Assembly: GCA_936450465.1 (NCBI GenBank)
Contig: OW388305.1
Span: forward strand, 54,674,625-54,738,624
DNA: 64,000 nt
Direction: 5' to 3'
Origin: Gibbula magus
Lineage: Eukaryota > Mollusca > Gastropoda > Trochida > Trochidae
Positions 11,201-23,690 of the stretch are shown in pieces. Positions within the stretch are counted from its first letter, which is position 1. Every line of letters starts with the position of its first letter. Below the pieces are notes generated by a model. It was not told the DNA's origin and did no database searches. It was given only the letters and a program-made list of their open reading frames with translations. The translations under genes were made by a program, and so were the position numbers.

Positions 11201-12530
11201 ATCATTCACTTGCGATTTATTTGTAATTGTTACTAAAAAAGGTCGAAATGGTGGAAATAAGAACAATATCTGAAATAAATATCGGCACAATGTTTGACTC
11301 ACCCGTGAACCAAATGGAAGATAAGACCTCATAAAAACTGTCTGGGAATGACTGTACTGTATTAGCATGCATCTACAGTGCGTGATCTATCTTTGTTTTA
11401 ATCCAAACTGAAACTACACAAGTATTATTGTAAGAAGTGTCATTCGTTTCTAAATATGTCTAGTCTTTTCGCGTTGATGCAATTTTGTCAATAATCCATA
11501 GGAACTTCATGTTGCTTCATTGATTAAAAAAAGTGTGCATAGTATAGACAGAACTGATATGACTGACTTAAACATTTCATTTTAGGGGAAAATCAGTAGG
11601 CAGAAATTACATTAATATTTAAAACATTAAATAGATAAAATCATGAATACATGAATATATGGACTTTAGTTGACCAAAATGTTTGTATTGTGCAGTCAAT
11701 ACCGCCTATTAACTGTATCAGTGTTAACGTCTTGTAGTGTAATATACGTCTTTATAAATACTGATCTAAAATCACTCTTACTCTTACTTTTGTCTGCACG
11801 TATATACTATTAGATTTGGATCACAGGAGGTATTGTGAATGATCTACAAATGAGCATAACATTTTAAACATACGACACATTGAAAAGATTAAATATTGAA
11901 TATGAACGGTTTCTCTTCTTCTTATACACATGTGCATATAACCATGACCATGAAATCAAGGAAACGTGAATTGTAGATACAAACAAATTTAACTCATTTA
12001 CATTTAAATATAATAATGATCATATTTCCAATTGCATTACGATGCTTAATGGATATCAAATTATATTTTGATTTACATAGCTTTACAGCATTCTTCAAAT
12101 TAGTGATTATTTTCAAAGATAGTGCACAGTGAGATATAGACATAGGAAAAACCCTCACATAAAGAGACTTTATATTTAAATATCCCTGCTTATTTAGCTT
12201 TAAATTTAAGATAGAAATAATTGACGTTATTTGAAGTAATGTTTCTCTCAAATGGATATATTGTGTAAAAATTCAGATAACCATAACTAGTTCTAAGATG
12301 TTATAATTTATCTTTCTGGTTAAATGGCCATTCCTTTGAAGTTGATCTCATTTTCAGAGAAACAAACTACAACTGACAGTTTTATAGTTTTCATTGGACT
12401 TCTATTGGCGCCTTTGTTGAAGGTTCAGCAAAATATTGTTCCACTGAAGCATTCAAATCGTTTTATTTATTTGAGCTAACTTTATAGAGGTACCGTGTTA
12501 ATCAATATCGGCGTATCATTGGGTGTGATA
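8270..12530 (+). repeat. Tandem segmental duplication, copy A
   Basis: Many blocks in this stretch recur in the same order and orientation from 15.31 kb onward. Examples: the GTTTGTACTTGATGGTC block (8,617 and 15,636), the TTTTGTCACGACACACTGAT block (about 8,773 and 15,793), CACCAGATGGTGGCATTAAT (about 9,171 and 16,348), GCAGTTCAAACTAAACTACA (about 9,870 and 19,336), the ATGGTATTATTT block (about 10,182 and 19,661) and the ATCAATATCGG block (12,501 and 31,583). No reading frame is conserved between the copies (the open frame at 9,478-9,762 is not kept), so the duplicated DNA looks non-coding. About 10.5-11.7 kb aligns poorly. Confidence 0.85.
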
Positions 12531-12534
12531 GATA

Positions 12535-13082
12535 CACTCACGTGCAAAAGAAACGTCCCCACATTTTGAAAACAGTATAAAATGAAATATTGATGTCGGA
12601 GAAAGTAGATTTTGAATGCATTTGGTAGCCACATGTTTTGTATAGAAGTATTCACAATTTCATACATCAGAGTATGCTTCTTTTATTTTTACATCTGTTC
12701 AAATACAGATGGGGTGCTATTATCGCTTTTTAAAGATGTTTTTGGCCCACATTATTTGGTATTTAAGTTTAAAACATTGAAAAAGTAGAAATTTGATTAA
12801 TTAAAGATATCCTCGACATAAATAACCTCCTTTGATTTAAATTTGTTGACGCGTCACTTCTGTAGGACGTCACAAAACAAGCCTAAACTGGCTTTTTGAG
12901 GCTTCTATCTCGTCTAGTTAAGGAGATTCCAAAACGACCATTTCTTAAAACTTGTGTTTCTCAGAGTTATGAATAGATAATGTTTTGAAAATTCATATTT
13001 AGTATTGTTTCAGTCGCATTTATCGCCCGTCGATTGAAATATCTTGTATTTTGTATGGGGACGTTTCTTTTGCACGTGAGTT
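12535..13082. mobile_element. TA-flanked MITE, Tc1/mariner type, 548 bp
   Basis: Ends are inverted copies of MACTCACGTGCAAAAGAAAC, each flanked by TA. There is no coding capacity, so it would need a transposase in trans. It sits immediately after the last block of duplication copy A. A reversed fragment of the same family is at 16,632-16,735. Confidence 0.85.
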
Positions 13083-13589
13083 TATATGCATATGCAAATT
13101 ATTATTCTCTCATACTGGAAATACTGATTAATAAGAAACATAATTAATTGTGTGTCCTACAACATCATAAAATACTCATTGATAAGTTATTAGTGCGTAC
13201 TCATCATTCCAAATGAAACACATTAGCTTAAAGACGCTGTACCACTTTTCCCGCATATTTTGTTTGCTCAAATCGGCTATCTATTATTAAAGTTATACGA
13301 TATATTGTTATGTTAGAGGGTAACACATCTCATAACACGACGCGATAAGCCGTATCATTAGCAAACAGTATCCATATTGAAAGAAAATGGTGCGACGTAA
13401 AACGCGACCGTGGTTTGGAACTTTTCAAGTGATAGGTAGATGTGTATGTCTCATGCGAATTTGAGAATTCAGACAGCAAGATCGTTGACCATTCCATCAT
13501 TGTGCCATATTTCAAACTCTACTTTGAGTGTTTAGGTATGGCGACATCAGTCAGATCACTGGAACTACCTATAAGCGGCCATTTTAACG

Positions 13590-14027
13590 TGGAAGGGAAA
13601 TAGACTCGCATTGCTCAAGCTAATAATGTACATTTGTTATAGAACTATTTTTATTCAATTATTGACTCAGGGGTATTATTTAGCCATTTTACGTATTTTC
13701 TTTTCGGGAGATCACTTTATTTATTATAAATCTATACTTGAGCCTGAAAACTATATTTTAAAGTTATGCCATGCCCCAGCATTTGCTAGTGCTAGGTGCT
13801 ACTGCTGATTCTGTTAGGTGTGATAATGGACATTTGACCTTATTCAAGATGAGTATCATTTCTTGCTCGTATGTCCATTTTATTCACAATAACGATCACT
13901 GTACATTCCTCATTTATATACTATAAATCATACCAGATCAAAGTTTAACCAATTACTCACAACAAAAGATGTAAAACTGTTGAAAAATGTTGCCATTTAT
14001 CTTAAACAAAATTTACCTATATAATGC
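13590..14027 (+). pseudogene. LINE C-terminal remnant
   Basis: With stops ignored, the plus strand reads DEYHFLLVCPFYS (about 13,845-13,885) followed by KFNQLLTTKDVKLLKNVAIYLKQ. This is the typical C-terminal zinc-knuckle region and tail of a non-LTR retrotransposon polyprotein. The upstream part (about 13,600-13,800) is weaker. At least three stops break it. There is no RT domain in this fragment. It is related in sequence to the LINE fragment ending at 19,165. Confidence 0.7.
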
Positions 14028-14454
14028 TGCGTCACCTGTACATGTGCTCGATATTCTTCATTTTTGTACTCTTGGTCATTTGGCCATACATACTGACTAA
14101 AACTATTCTTCTTCTTTATTTCATTGTGAAAAAACGTGCTTCAGCGCATTTAATGTGTGGTCATTAGTGAATAATTTTGGCCCTGGGAGAAAAAAGGTTA
14201 TTCGACAAGTGTTGATAAATTGTATTTGCATTCCTGTTACATAAACTGTGGAGGCACTGATTTAAATATTATAAAGATACCTTCGGTTAAATATATAGCA
14301 AATATACCAAATCAGTGCAGAAGTTGAATCATATGAAGTTTAAGTGGATTCAAGATCAAAACATTTAAACCCTTGTGGTAGAAACGCGTCAATGCATTAA
14401 CAGTCTTTAACATGGTTATATTTGGGATAACACTACCTTCAATAGTACAAATTA

Positions 14455-14560
14455 GTGTACCTTTCGGGCAGAGTCCCATGCGGGATTCGAACCCACACCC
14501 TCAGAGTAAGGCAACTATCGCCAGCATTGACTGTACCATCAGATTACCACACGACCATTT
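14455..14560 (-). mobile_element. tRNA-derived SINE head, minus strand
   Basis: On the minus strand an exact pol III B box GGTTCGAATCC (14,493-14,483) lies in a tRNA-like fold, with a longer than usual spacing to the presumed A box (about 14,555). That is as in SINE heads from Leu/Ser-like tRNAs. The acceptor ends do not pair well, so it is not a functional tRNA gene. Body and tail are not clear. Confidence 0.6.
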
Positions 14561-14564
14561 CGTC

Positions 14565-15305
14565 TCGACATCATTTTCACATTATGCATGTATTGTTTGA
14601 AAATATATTAATGAAATAAATTGTTTGCTTAGTTAACAAAAAAGAAGCACCAGAAAGGTTCGTGTAATATATGTATGAGGTTAGTATAATACAAATAGGG
14701 TAAGAAGTGATCACCGGAGCACCAGGGACACAACAAGTTTCTGTATCTCTTCGTGTTATAATGCGTAAAAACATAATTGAAAATACGGATACTAAGTTCA
14801 TTTTAATACAGGCGTTAATGTGTGTCTTAATAATTCGTTGATATTCAGAAATGACATGTCAACATTACATGATTAAATGCATGCCAATATATTACTATAA
14901 TGACATAAACGTCACTGTTTTGTTGAAACGATTACAATATGTGTATTTCAACATCTTATCTTGACATCATCATTGACATTGAATCATAAAACATCCCAAT
15001 GTCTACTGATGAACATATCATGCAATAACAAATCACGTGGATATAATAATGTGAATTTCATAGCGAAATAAACCTGGCACTACACTTCTGGTTGAGGAAT
15101 TATATTTCCACAGCTAACGTGGACAATATGGACAAATAATTCCCTGTAACATAATTCAAATGGTTGAGACTGTCACTATTGTAACGTTTTGAAAGGGTTA
15201 TAATGATGTCATTTAAGCTTCGAATTAAATAGCAATTGCAAAGAGCATTGTCAGCACTTGATGACCATACAGCCAGGTCATGAAAGAGAAGTGAAAATCT
15301 TCCAT
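14565..15305. other. Intergenic, no gene recognised
   Basis: AT-rich spacer between the SINE head and the start of duplication copy B. I see no coding or repeat structure beyond short AT runs. Confidence 0.4.
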
Positions 15306-16631
15306 GGGTAAAATATTTAGCAACTTGTGTACGTTTCTAAGAAATCTCACTGACTGTTAAACCACGTGTCTCTTATTTAGCTTTATTATTCACATTTATC
15401 AGTTTTCATTATCAGTGCTCCTTCAATGACCTATGAATAATATTGCGTCATATTCCGATTTATGTTCAGTTACAAAATATCTTCAAATCTAATCCGAGTG
15501 TTCGTTCATATATATTCGCGTGATACATGAAAACTTTAACCCTCAAACTCTAATGCACAGACCTACATTGTAACCGTCTCTGGGATCTGAATGGATTACA
15601 CGTCACAGGGACTGATGAACCACAGCTGAATGAGTTGTTTGTACTTGATGGTCAGGAACTGGAACTGTTTGATGGTCGGAGATAACTACTTTAATCACAT
15701 AGCCAGGAGTCCCCTGATGTCCTCAGTTATTCCACCGAATCCTGCTTTCCGTGGACAATTAAATCCAATCATTGTACTAAACGTGCAATGATGTTTTGTC
15801 ACGACACACTGATAGAGTACTATTGTTTGGCATAATCAAAGACAATCGTGGATATTCACTTTAAATTAAAAGAGGGCCGCGAGAGTAGAGAAGGTCATTA
15901 TAGTTTTAGTGAGTATTATTCAATGTAATATCTCAATAATAATAATAATAATAATACTTTATTTCCCGATGAAGGAATTCGTTGTACAACAGTGAAACAA
16001 CATGTTGTAACATTAAAATACAGACATACAAAGATGAGACATATACATATTAAATACAGATAAAACGTGTGTAGTGTGCAAGCTACAAAGACATAAGAAA
16101 TTAGGAGCATAAATGTACATAGTTAAAAGTATATGCAATCCGTTGATTACACCTTAAAATGAAATCCATCTAACTACAATAATGCTTTTGTATCAATGTT
16201 TAAGACCAAATTGATGTTTCTGAAATACAATGTAACTTTATTTCGTTATTACATTATCCGAGGAGTATGATATAGAACTGATTTAAATTAACCAAATATC
16301 ATACAATAATATGAATGTCAAGCTGCATCCTAACAAAGTTCCAGTGGCACCAGATGGTGGCATTAATGAAATAGGATAAACACATTGGTGCCATCGCATC
16401 CAAATTGTTATAAGGTTATAATTAATAAGATCAGGGGTTTTGCTTGAACAAATTAGTTTATGGTTAATTGGTATATCGTAGATTGTTTTTCTTTTTAAAA
16501 CAAATCAATTTATTTACAAAATTTTCATATGATACTGTTCATTTATATATTTGAGGGTATTTGTTTTGCTATTAGATCTCTGATGAATGAAATTGTGAGT
16601 ACTACATCACCAAGTAGTTATCTCAGTGGTT

Positions 16632-16735
16632 GATCAAGGCGCTATCAAAAACATTCAAAATCTACTTTCTACGACATCAATAGTTCATTGTATACTGTCT
16701 AAAACATGTGGGGACGTTTCCTGTGCACCTGATTA
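16632..16735 (-). mobile_element. Fragment of the 12.5-kb TA MITE family
   Basis: Matches the reverse complement of the first 125 bp of the 12,535-13,082 element, including the TGGGGACGTTTC terminal block at 16,708. The other end is missing. It lies inside duplication copy B. Confidence 0.7.
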
Positions 16736-17281
16736 TATATTGCTTTATCTCCATGCCATGAAAGTCAGCTTTCTGCAGTTTCTATAGTATGTTTAGTTCT
16801 TGTAAGATAGTAAATGGATGTATGATAAGGAATAACAAAAACATATCGGCAAAGCTACATATCAATATATCCACTTAATTTATATTGCAAGTACACATTT
16901 CTGATACTAGCCCCTTTGATGAGACATTTTGAACATATACATTTCAACTGAAAGATGTTTACTGAACATAAAATTGTCACTAAAGTACAGCCATTACTGT
17001 ATCTTTGGAAATTACTGCACGGGTTATCGACAAAAAAGACAATACATTTTAAAGAGAAAGCTTATGAATTCTGAACTGCGAACTCGTTCTACATTGCGCC
17101 TTGAGAATTTGATCAGTAGTTTGATAAGGAACATTACAAGATCACATATCATTATTATTATTATTATAACACCCGATCATTATTCGATTTCTATTGTTTT
17201 TTTTTAAAAATTGAAGACAGCTGCGTGACTAACATGGCACTATATATGTCATGCACATACGTAGACAGGCCTTACAGTAAA

Positions 17282-19165
17282 ATATAATACAAATACTTGG
17301 TATGATAACAAATGTGATTATCTAAAGAAAGGAGGTGTAAATTCATAAACCTTTTTCGAAAAACTAAGACTCTGCATTCCCTGGAGAGATATCGCAAATC
17401 TAGAAATAGATGGAATAGATGTATATGGAACATAAAAGAAGAAAAAACATAGAAAATAGTTCAAATGATTAAAAAAGATTCTGGTATATATATATGAACT
17501 TAAAACATTCAGTCTCAAAAATAGACAAAACAACAATATCGAAACTGACGAGTGGCACGATTACTTTAAATTGTTATATTCGACCTCAGATAAAGGCCTT
17601 GATAGACCTAAACGGGACAGTTTTAACGAAAATAGGTCTCTACCCATTTAAGATATTACATCCGACATACTGAATGCCCCAACTAGAGATTAAATCTTAA
17701 ACAGTATACATCACCTTAAGTGTAATAAAACACCTTATTACTCGCCCGTGTGAGATACTGCAGTGTAATATTTATACGGCAATATTAAACTAGTGTAATA
17801 CCGCCGCGTGTATGACGTCACAATAGTTTTGCGGTTATGACGTCACAATTGGAGTAACGTCGTCACAATGGTATCGGACTTGCGGGAATCATAATTTCAG
17901 AGCCATGTCAGCTATTTCGCTGGATTATATGTTGGCAAGTAATAAACAGAATACTAAACTCTCTTCTATTGAATGCCATTTTTATTAAACTCGTGAATGA
18001 TTTGGTATCAAACTCGCTTTCGCTCGTTTTATACAAAATCATTAACTCGTTTAATAAAAATGGTATTAAATAGAAGGTCGTTTAGTATCCTCTATTGGTA
18101 TAGACAACGCTCTACCAGAATTGTTTAAACATCCACCTGATATTCTACTTCCATTTCTTGAGCTTATATTCAACATTATCCTCGACACAGGAAACTTCCC
18201 CGAATCTTGGTCAATAGGTATACATGTACCAACCTTTAAAGAGGGTGATCCGAATGATCTAACAATTACCGTGGAATAACCATACTCAATATTTTTGGCA
18301 AACTATATACCTATATACTCAATAAAAGACTAGTGAAATGGGCAGATGTTATGGATAAATATATACGAGGGTCAAGCGGGCTTTAGGGAGGGATATACAG
18401 CCACAGATAATATCATAATGTATATATTACACAGTTTGATACAAATATATCTAAATTCAAAAGGAGAAAAGTTGTATGCATTCTTTGTAGACTTGTAGAT
18501 GTGTCAGAGGCCGTTGATTCTGTACAACGGGAGAAACTATGGGGTGTTATGCAATCGCATGGTCTAAGCAGTAAACTGAACAAATTGTTGCAGAGTATGA
18601 AAATGTTAAAGTGACAGTTAGAAATATGTACGGGTTATCTGAACCTTTTATTTGTGAATTAGGTGTTTGACAAGGCTTTATGTTCAGCCCGTTTTAATTC
18701 GATATTATATATTAAATATATGTGTTTACAATCATGGTTGGAATCCCTACTTTTGTCAACTAAATGTTAATTTTACAACCAATGGACAACGGGTATATGT
18801 TTCGTAGAGTATCTTGCAAAAGTTGACCCGAAAAAGTTTCGTATAGCTCTCACCCGATTGCGTTGCTCTTCCCATGAATTATTTATTGAAACTGACAGAT
18901 ACCTAGGTATACCAAGAGAACAGAGAATATGTAAATTATGTGACCATAAAACTATAGAGAATGAATTTCCTTCTCATCAGCCCTGTGTATAAAACTTTAC
19001 TAACTAAGTACCTAAAACCATACTTTTATAAATACCCAAGTGAAAGAAAATTAACGTCACTATTGACAGATACTAACAAAGTATCATTACAGAATCTGGC
19101 AATGTACATATATTTCGCAATGGATTCAAGAATACATATTGTAATAAATAAGAACCTGTTATGAA
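17282..19165 (+). pseudogene. LINE reverse-transcriptase fragment, plus strand
   Basis: With stops and shifts ignored, the plus strand gives a linker ending in NIETDEWHDYFKLLYSTS (about 17,540-17,590) and then a DILNAPT...SIHHLKCNKTP finger region. After a 370-bp insertion comes IDNALPELFKHPP (18,102) and LELIFNIILDTGNFPESW. A degraded palm follows (DVSEAVDSVQREKLWGVM, about 18,500), and at the C-terminus RICKLCDHKTIENEF, a zinc knuckle (about 18,930). This is the order in non-LTR retrotransposon ORF2 proteins. The endonuclease domain is absent (5' truncated), stops are frequent and the motif C Asp pair is not readable, so it is long dead. It is inserted in duplication copy B at about 17,280. 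Confidence 0.8.
17728..18100. mobile_element. CRE-bearing hairpin element inside the LINE
   Basis: It interrupts the LINE frame exactly between NKTP and IDNALP. It contains two TGACGTCA palindromes (17,813-17,820 and 17,838-17,845). A long imperfect hairpin runs from AATACTAAAC at 17,950 to GTTTAGTAT at 18,080-18,088, with apex CTCGCTTTCGCTCG at about 18,013. Relatives are at 30.85, 31.68 and 43.40 kb. No coding capacity; superfamily unknown. Confidence 0.7.
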
Positions 19166-20469
19166 TAACTACTCATATGAACTGTAAATGTACTGCAGAC
19201 GTGTACTTTCAGTACTGAAATAGAAATTGAACGAGCATGCGTTTCCAATGGGAACATACATCAACACAAGACAGTATCTGCTTAACTTGAGAATTAATCA
19301 GCGTATACTAATGTTATATTCAACTAGGCTTTATGCAGTTCAAACTAAACTACAAGGCAGATTTCATTGTTCGAACTTTTCCATTCTGTAATCGCTATGA
19401 ATCTGGCATACATGTTGTAACTGTATATTAATAGTTTTGATTGATAAAATATTGAATAATACTAATACTAATACTAATAATAATACATTTACTAGTCTTT
19501 CTTGAAACCTTTCTAATAATAATTAATGTTGATATCGGCATGATACACTAAATAACAATTACATTCACAATGTCTCAAGGCGTTACTCACATTTTACCCT
19601 CGCGGAATTTTAATGTTAATGTTGATAGTATGCGTGACTCGCTTTGTCTTGAAAACCAACGGATATGGTATTATTTGCTGACCTGGATGTGTTGTGCAAA
19701 AGTAGGAGTTCGTTTCGAATGATCAAATGAACTCATATTAAGTTCATGTTTCTAATCTGAATGCATATGTGTACTTCAACCCTATGATATGCTTTCCCTT
19801 TGAAGAACCGGATTCCTTCATTAAAGTTTACGTTATGAAATCTTTCATTTATGATATAAATAGATAATGACCTGCTCAGAACAAATTTGTTGTTTCAGAT
19901 GGTAACGCTAATCAAATATCTGAATGCATTCTCGTATAAGAAGGAACGTTTAATCTTTTTGTTTTGAATGAAAGACTTTAATTGACCAATCCTTTGACAC
20001 ATTCTGAATGATACGGAAGCAGTGTTTTATTGAACCTATTGTCATTTTATGAGATAATCAGCGGAATTACAAATGTCGTTGGTTCGAATGTATATTGTAC
20101 TTGTTTCGATTCCATGGTGTAAATGTGCAATGGAAATATATCTTATTGTTAAAGGTGCATCCATTGTTTTCATAAAATTTTATTTGGATTTAATACGTTC
20201 CAAATCACCACATGTGCTGTCTACAATACAAATAAATTCACTCAGCCTGCATTTTTATCCCCAATCGCCAAATATATCATAATTACTAGTTTCCAATTAA
20301 AATTGAGTAACCTCATTATTCGTGTGCAGAAACCGAAACTGCACGCCTAATTTACATGCACAGTAGTTATGTGACCTAATAAACATTATCAACTCAAATT
20401 GGTCTTCTTGTCTGTTATAAATAAGATTCCTAAATTACGTTTGACTCATTGACGCGCGCCACATGCTGT

Positions 20470-21412
20470 AAGGCGACCCGATTTTATTATGGAAACCCGA
20501 GATTCCATAATTGACCAACGTAAATAACATAAGTGAGAAGTTCAAATTCTATCAAAAACCTATTTTTATACTTTAACTAAGATATTGACGAAAATTCCAA
20601 CTTTCTACCCCGCACCGTACGTGAGATACAGACCCCCTTGCCCATGGGTATGCCCATGGGAAAGTTCGCCCATGGGCCTGCCCATGGGCTGGCCCATGGG
20701 CGAGAGGTTGTTAAAATTTGAGTTACACAAAAATTATTTTCTAATTTTTAATAATGGGTCTAGCAGTAACATATTTTAGATATTTGTGAACTCCCCCCAT
20801 GCAAAGGAAATTATTTTTCCCATGGGCGAGATTTCCCATGGGCGAGACTTCGCCCATGGGCAAGGTTTCCCATGGGCGGATTTCCCATGGGCCAATGTTG
20901 ACTTTGGCAAACATATAATGTTTGTGAAATGTTGACTTTGAAAAAAAAATGTTTGTGAAATGTTGACTTTGGAAAAAATAGAATGTTTGTGAACTGTTGA
21001 CTTTGGAAATATTGACTTTTAAAATATTTATTGATTTTTGGTGGAAGTGTTACTTTGATAAAATATGGACTTGTTGATTTTAATACATATTTTGAGTTAT
21101 ATGAATGGTTGACTTATGAAATATTCATTTTAGTGAAATGTTGTGTAGTTTAAGTTTAACTTATATAAAATGTTAACTTTGGTGACTTTGAAAAAGATAT
21201 TTTGAATTTAGTGAAATGTTGACTTTTATCACATATTTACTATGAAATGTTGACTTTTAAAAGATATTTTGAGTTTAGCGAATTGTTGACTTATGTTGAC
21301 TTTGGAAATATGTATTGACTTTGACGAAGTTTGCATATATCATGAAATTTAATATTTCTATTCTACTGACTTTGGTTTAGTTTGAAATGTTGACTGTTAT
21401 ATTAGTTTATTA
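20470..21412 (+). repeat. Left outer arm of foldback element
   Basis: Reverse complement of the right arm with small indels. There are ten CCCATGGG palindromes in two clusters (about 20,640-20,702 and 20,818-20,892), then about 500 bp in which TTGACTTT recurs every 20-50 bp. Confidence 0.85.
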
Positions 21413-21864
21413 ATTTATGGTTTGACTGACCCTTCACACAAGAAATACCTACAACGGGTTGTTAGTCAACGGTATGTGCATCAATTAACATAATTGAATA
21501 TACATGAGTGTCAATGACACGCTAATGAATAATGATACGCTAGTAAAGTAAATATATGTATAAACGTTTATATCAAGTACACACACATTGTGTTAAGTGT
21601 AATTCAGCGTCGTGTAAAGTACTTACGCAATAAAGAATAACATTTTTTATTTGTAATTGTAATTCACTCTCATTTCTTAGGAATTAGCAAAATCTGCTAG
21701 CCGTACACTTGGAGCGTCTGTTTACTTTAGAAAGTGTTTATCTGTTTATAATATATCATTTATTCATATTGTATTATTGTGAAATTAAATGGCCGGGTGC
21801 TTTTTTATACTTTAAAGTATGTATATAGTGTATGTTATTGTAACTTGAAGCACAAGACACTTTA

Positions 21865-22051
<187 letters not shown>

Positions 22052-22222
22052 ATCGCAGTGACCGGTTAGTTGTGTAATAGCTCGCCCATCCGTTAATTAC
22101 CGTTGATCCGAATGAATACACATCCAGTATGTCTACCACAGATGTCGTCTACACGTAATCATATGATCTAGTGCCTTGAGAATCCATTTCCTGTTTATTG
22201 TTCCAATATTCCAATGTTCAGG

Positions 22223-22275
22223 TGGAATGTACCTGATGAAGGAATGAGTATGTAGTCCGAAACTTCGTGCATTTT
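22223..22275 (+). ncRNA. Probable hammerhead-type motif in a PLE tail
   Basis: CTGATGA is at 22,233-22,239, GAAA at 22,259-22,262 and TTC before a predicted cleavage after 22,266. Stem I is AATGTAC (22,226-22,232) pairing with GTGCATT (22,267-22,273) with one G-U. Stem II is only GGA/TCC, offset by one unpaired A next to the core, so it may be inactive. The TTAAAGAAG end fits a PLE 3' tail. No PLE coding sequence is adjacent. Confidence 0.5.
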
Positions 22276-22842
22276 CACATTAAAGAAGTTGTTATCCAGA
22301 AAATATTCCTGTTCTTATGTATACCACTTCTAAATGTCCTTCAAAGACCTAAATCTATGCAGTTAAATCAGTATCATATATCAAATATGTTCGTGTTGTG
22401 TAGTGATAGTAATGGGAACTGTTTACATACCGATGAATCCCATTGTGACATTATCACAATGACTCTTAAAATGGTACTTTGAGCAATGGTCAGTAGTTAA
22501 AATTACACCAATGATAATGTTTGCAGTTTTATAATCACCCATTGAAAGAGGTCGGGGTTGGGGAGTTGAAGTGGAAATTACTACTGCAAATGCAATACAC
22601 ACAGCGGCTTCTGATTTGTGAAGTTGAATTTGGCCGGAATCCGTCAAATCTTCAAAACTTGACTGTGCTGACCAGTAGACTCACGCTTGAGTGATTTTGT
22701 TGTCCTGGTTGAATCAGAGAGTGGCAGAGATGATATGTGTTCTCTTCTGGTGTCAACGTTGCATTTATCATTATAAATGCTGTTGGAATGACACGGTTTG
22801 TTAATTAAAAGAATGAGGCGGTACGGCTACTAATATAATTGC

Positions 22843-22985
22843 AGACAGACAGACAGACAGATAGTTTATTTAAGTCTCACAAAATTACAGACAATGTACA
22901 CACACATAAAATATGTTTTAAAATGCAATGAGCCACTCTATATAAAGAGTTATGAGAGGCTTTTATTATTTAATCTTGCCTAGGT
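22843..22985 (-). mobile_element. LINE 3' end, minus strand
   Basis: On the minus strand it ends TTAAATAAACTATCTGTCTG with repeated CTGT units. The plus-strand LINE end at 27,235-27,260 is similar. This is a tail style of mollusc-type non-LTR elements. Only the 3' untranslated part is recognisable. Confidence 0.6.
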
Positions 22986-23386
22986 ACTATTCAAAATTTC
23001 AAAATTTGCCTCCACCCTTTTCGACCGTGGCATCAAAATTATCCTCCTTTGGAATCATTCGAAACTTTATTAATGGTCCTTGCGACCCGAGTGAGAGAAC
23101 AGCTCCGCTGAAATCGCTCGTTAAATCTCCGTACTCATCATCATCAACTATTATTATTGCAGACACTCTCTGCTTCCTTTACTTAGCCCAACGGATAAAG
23201 TAATTTACATAATGCAAAATGATAAGCTCAGTAAATCTGAAGTCGCTACTATTAGTAAAATGTTTACAACATATATTGAGTTTATATATATATATGAAGT
23301 ATCGTTTTGAATAGACGTTTCAATAGTATTCTCTTCTATAAAATATTCACTTTAATGAAACGTTGACTCTTGAAATATTATGACTT

Positions 23387-23690
23387 TTTTAAGTTGAACA
23401 CTAATGTCTGGCTAAAGGCGAGTGTTTCAAATAGTTCCGGTAAGTGTAAGTGCTATTGCCCACAATACATCGGTCACCATGACTGATTATTTATACACAA
23501 CTGAGTGCAGGTTACAGCTATATAAAGGTATAGAACAATTGCAATATAGCCATGCAAATGCGGTTTAAGTGATATATCAGACTTTTGTTTTGACTCTCAG
23601 AATACCCTACTGTTGAACAAGCGTCCACTCGGTATTACGTAACATGAGTATTCGGTCAACTCATTAAGGCCGACAGGTAATTAATTACCG
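23387..23690 (+). repeat. Left inner arm of foldback element
   Basis: Matches the reverse complement of 26,610-26,785 plus 27,261-27,330. Shared blocks include AACACTAATGTCTGGCT, GCCCACAATAC, ATTTATACACAA and GCAGGTTACAG. The uninterrupted state here shows that the LINE in the right arm is a later insertion. Confidence 0.75.

Noticed and set aside
15000..15640. Further CTGATGA strings (15,004 and 15,623)
   Set aside because: No stem II followed by GAAA and no stem I, so these are not hammerheads.
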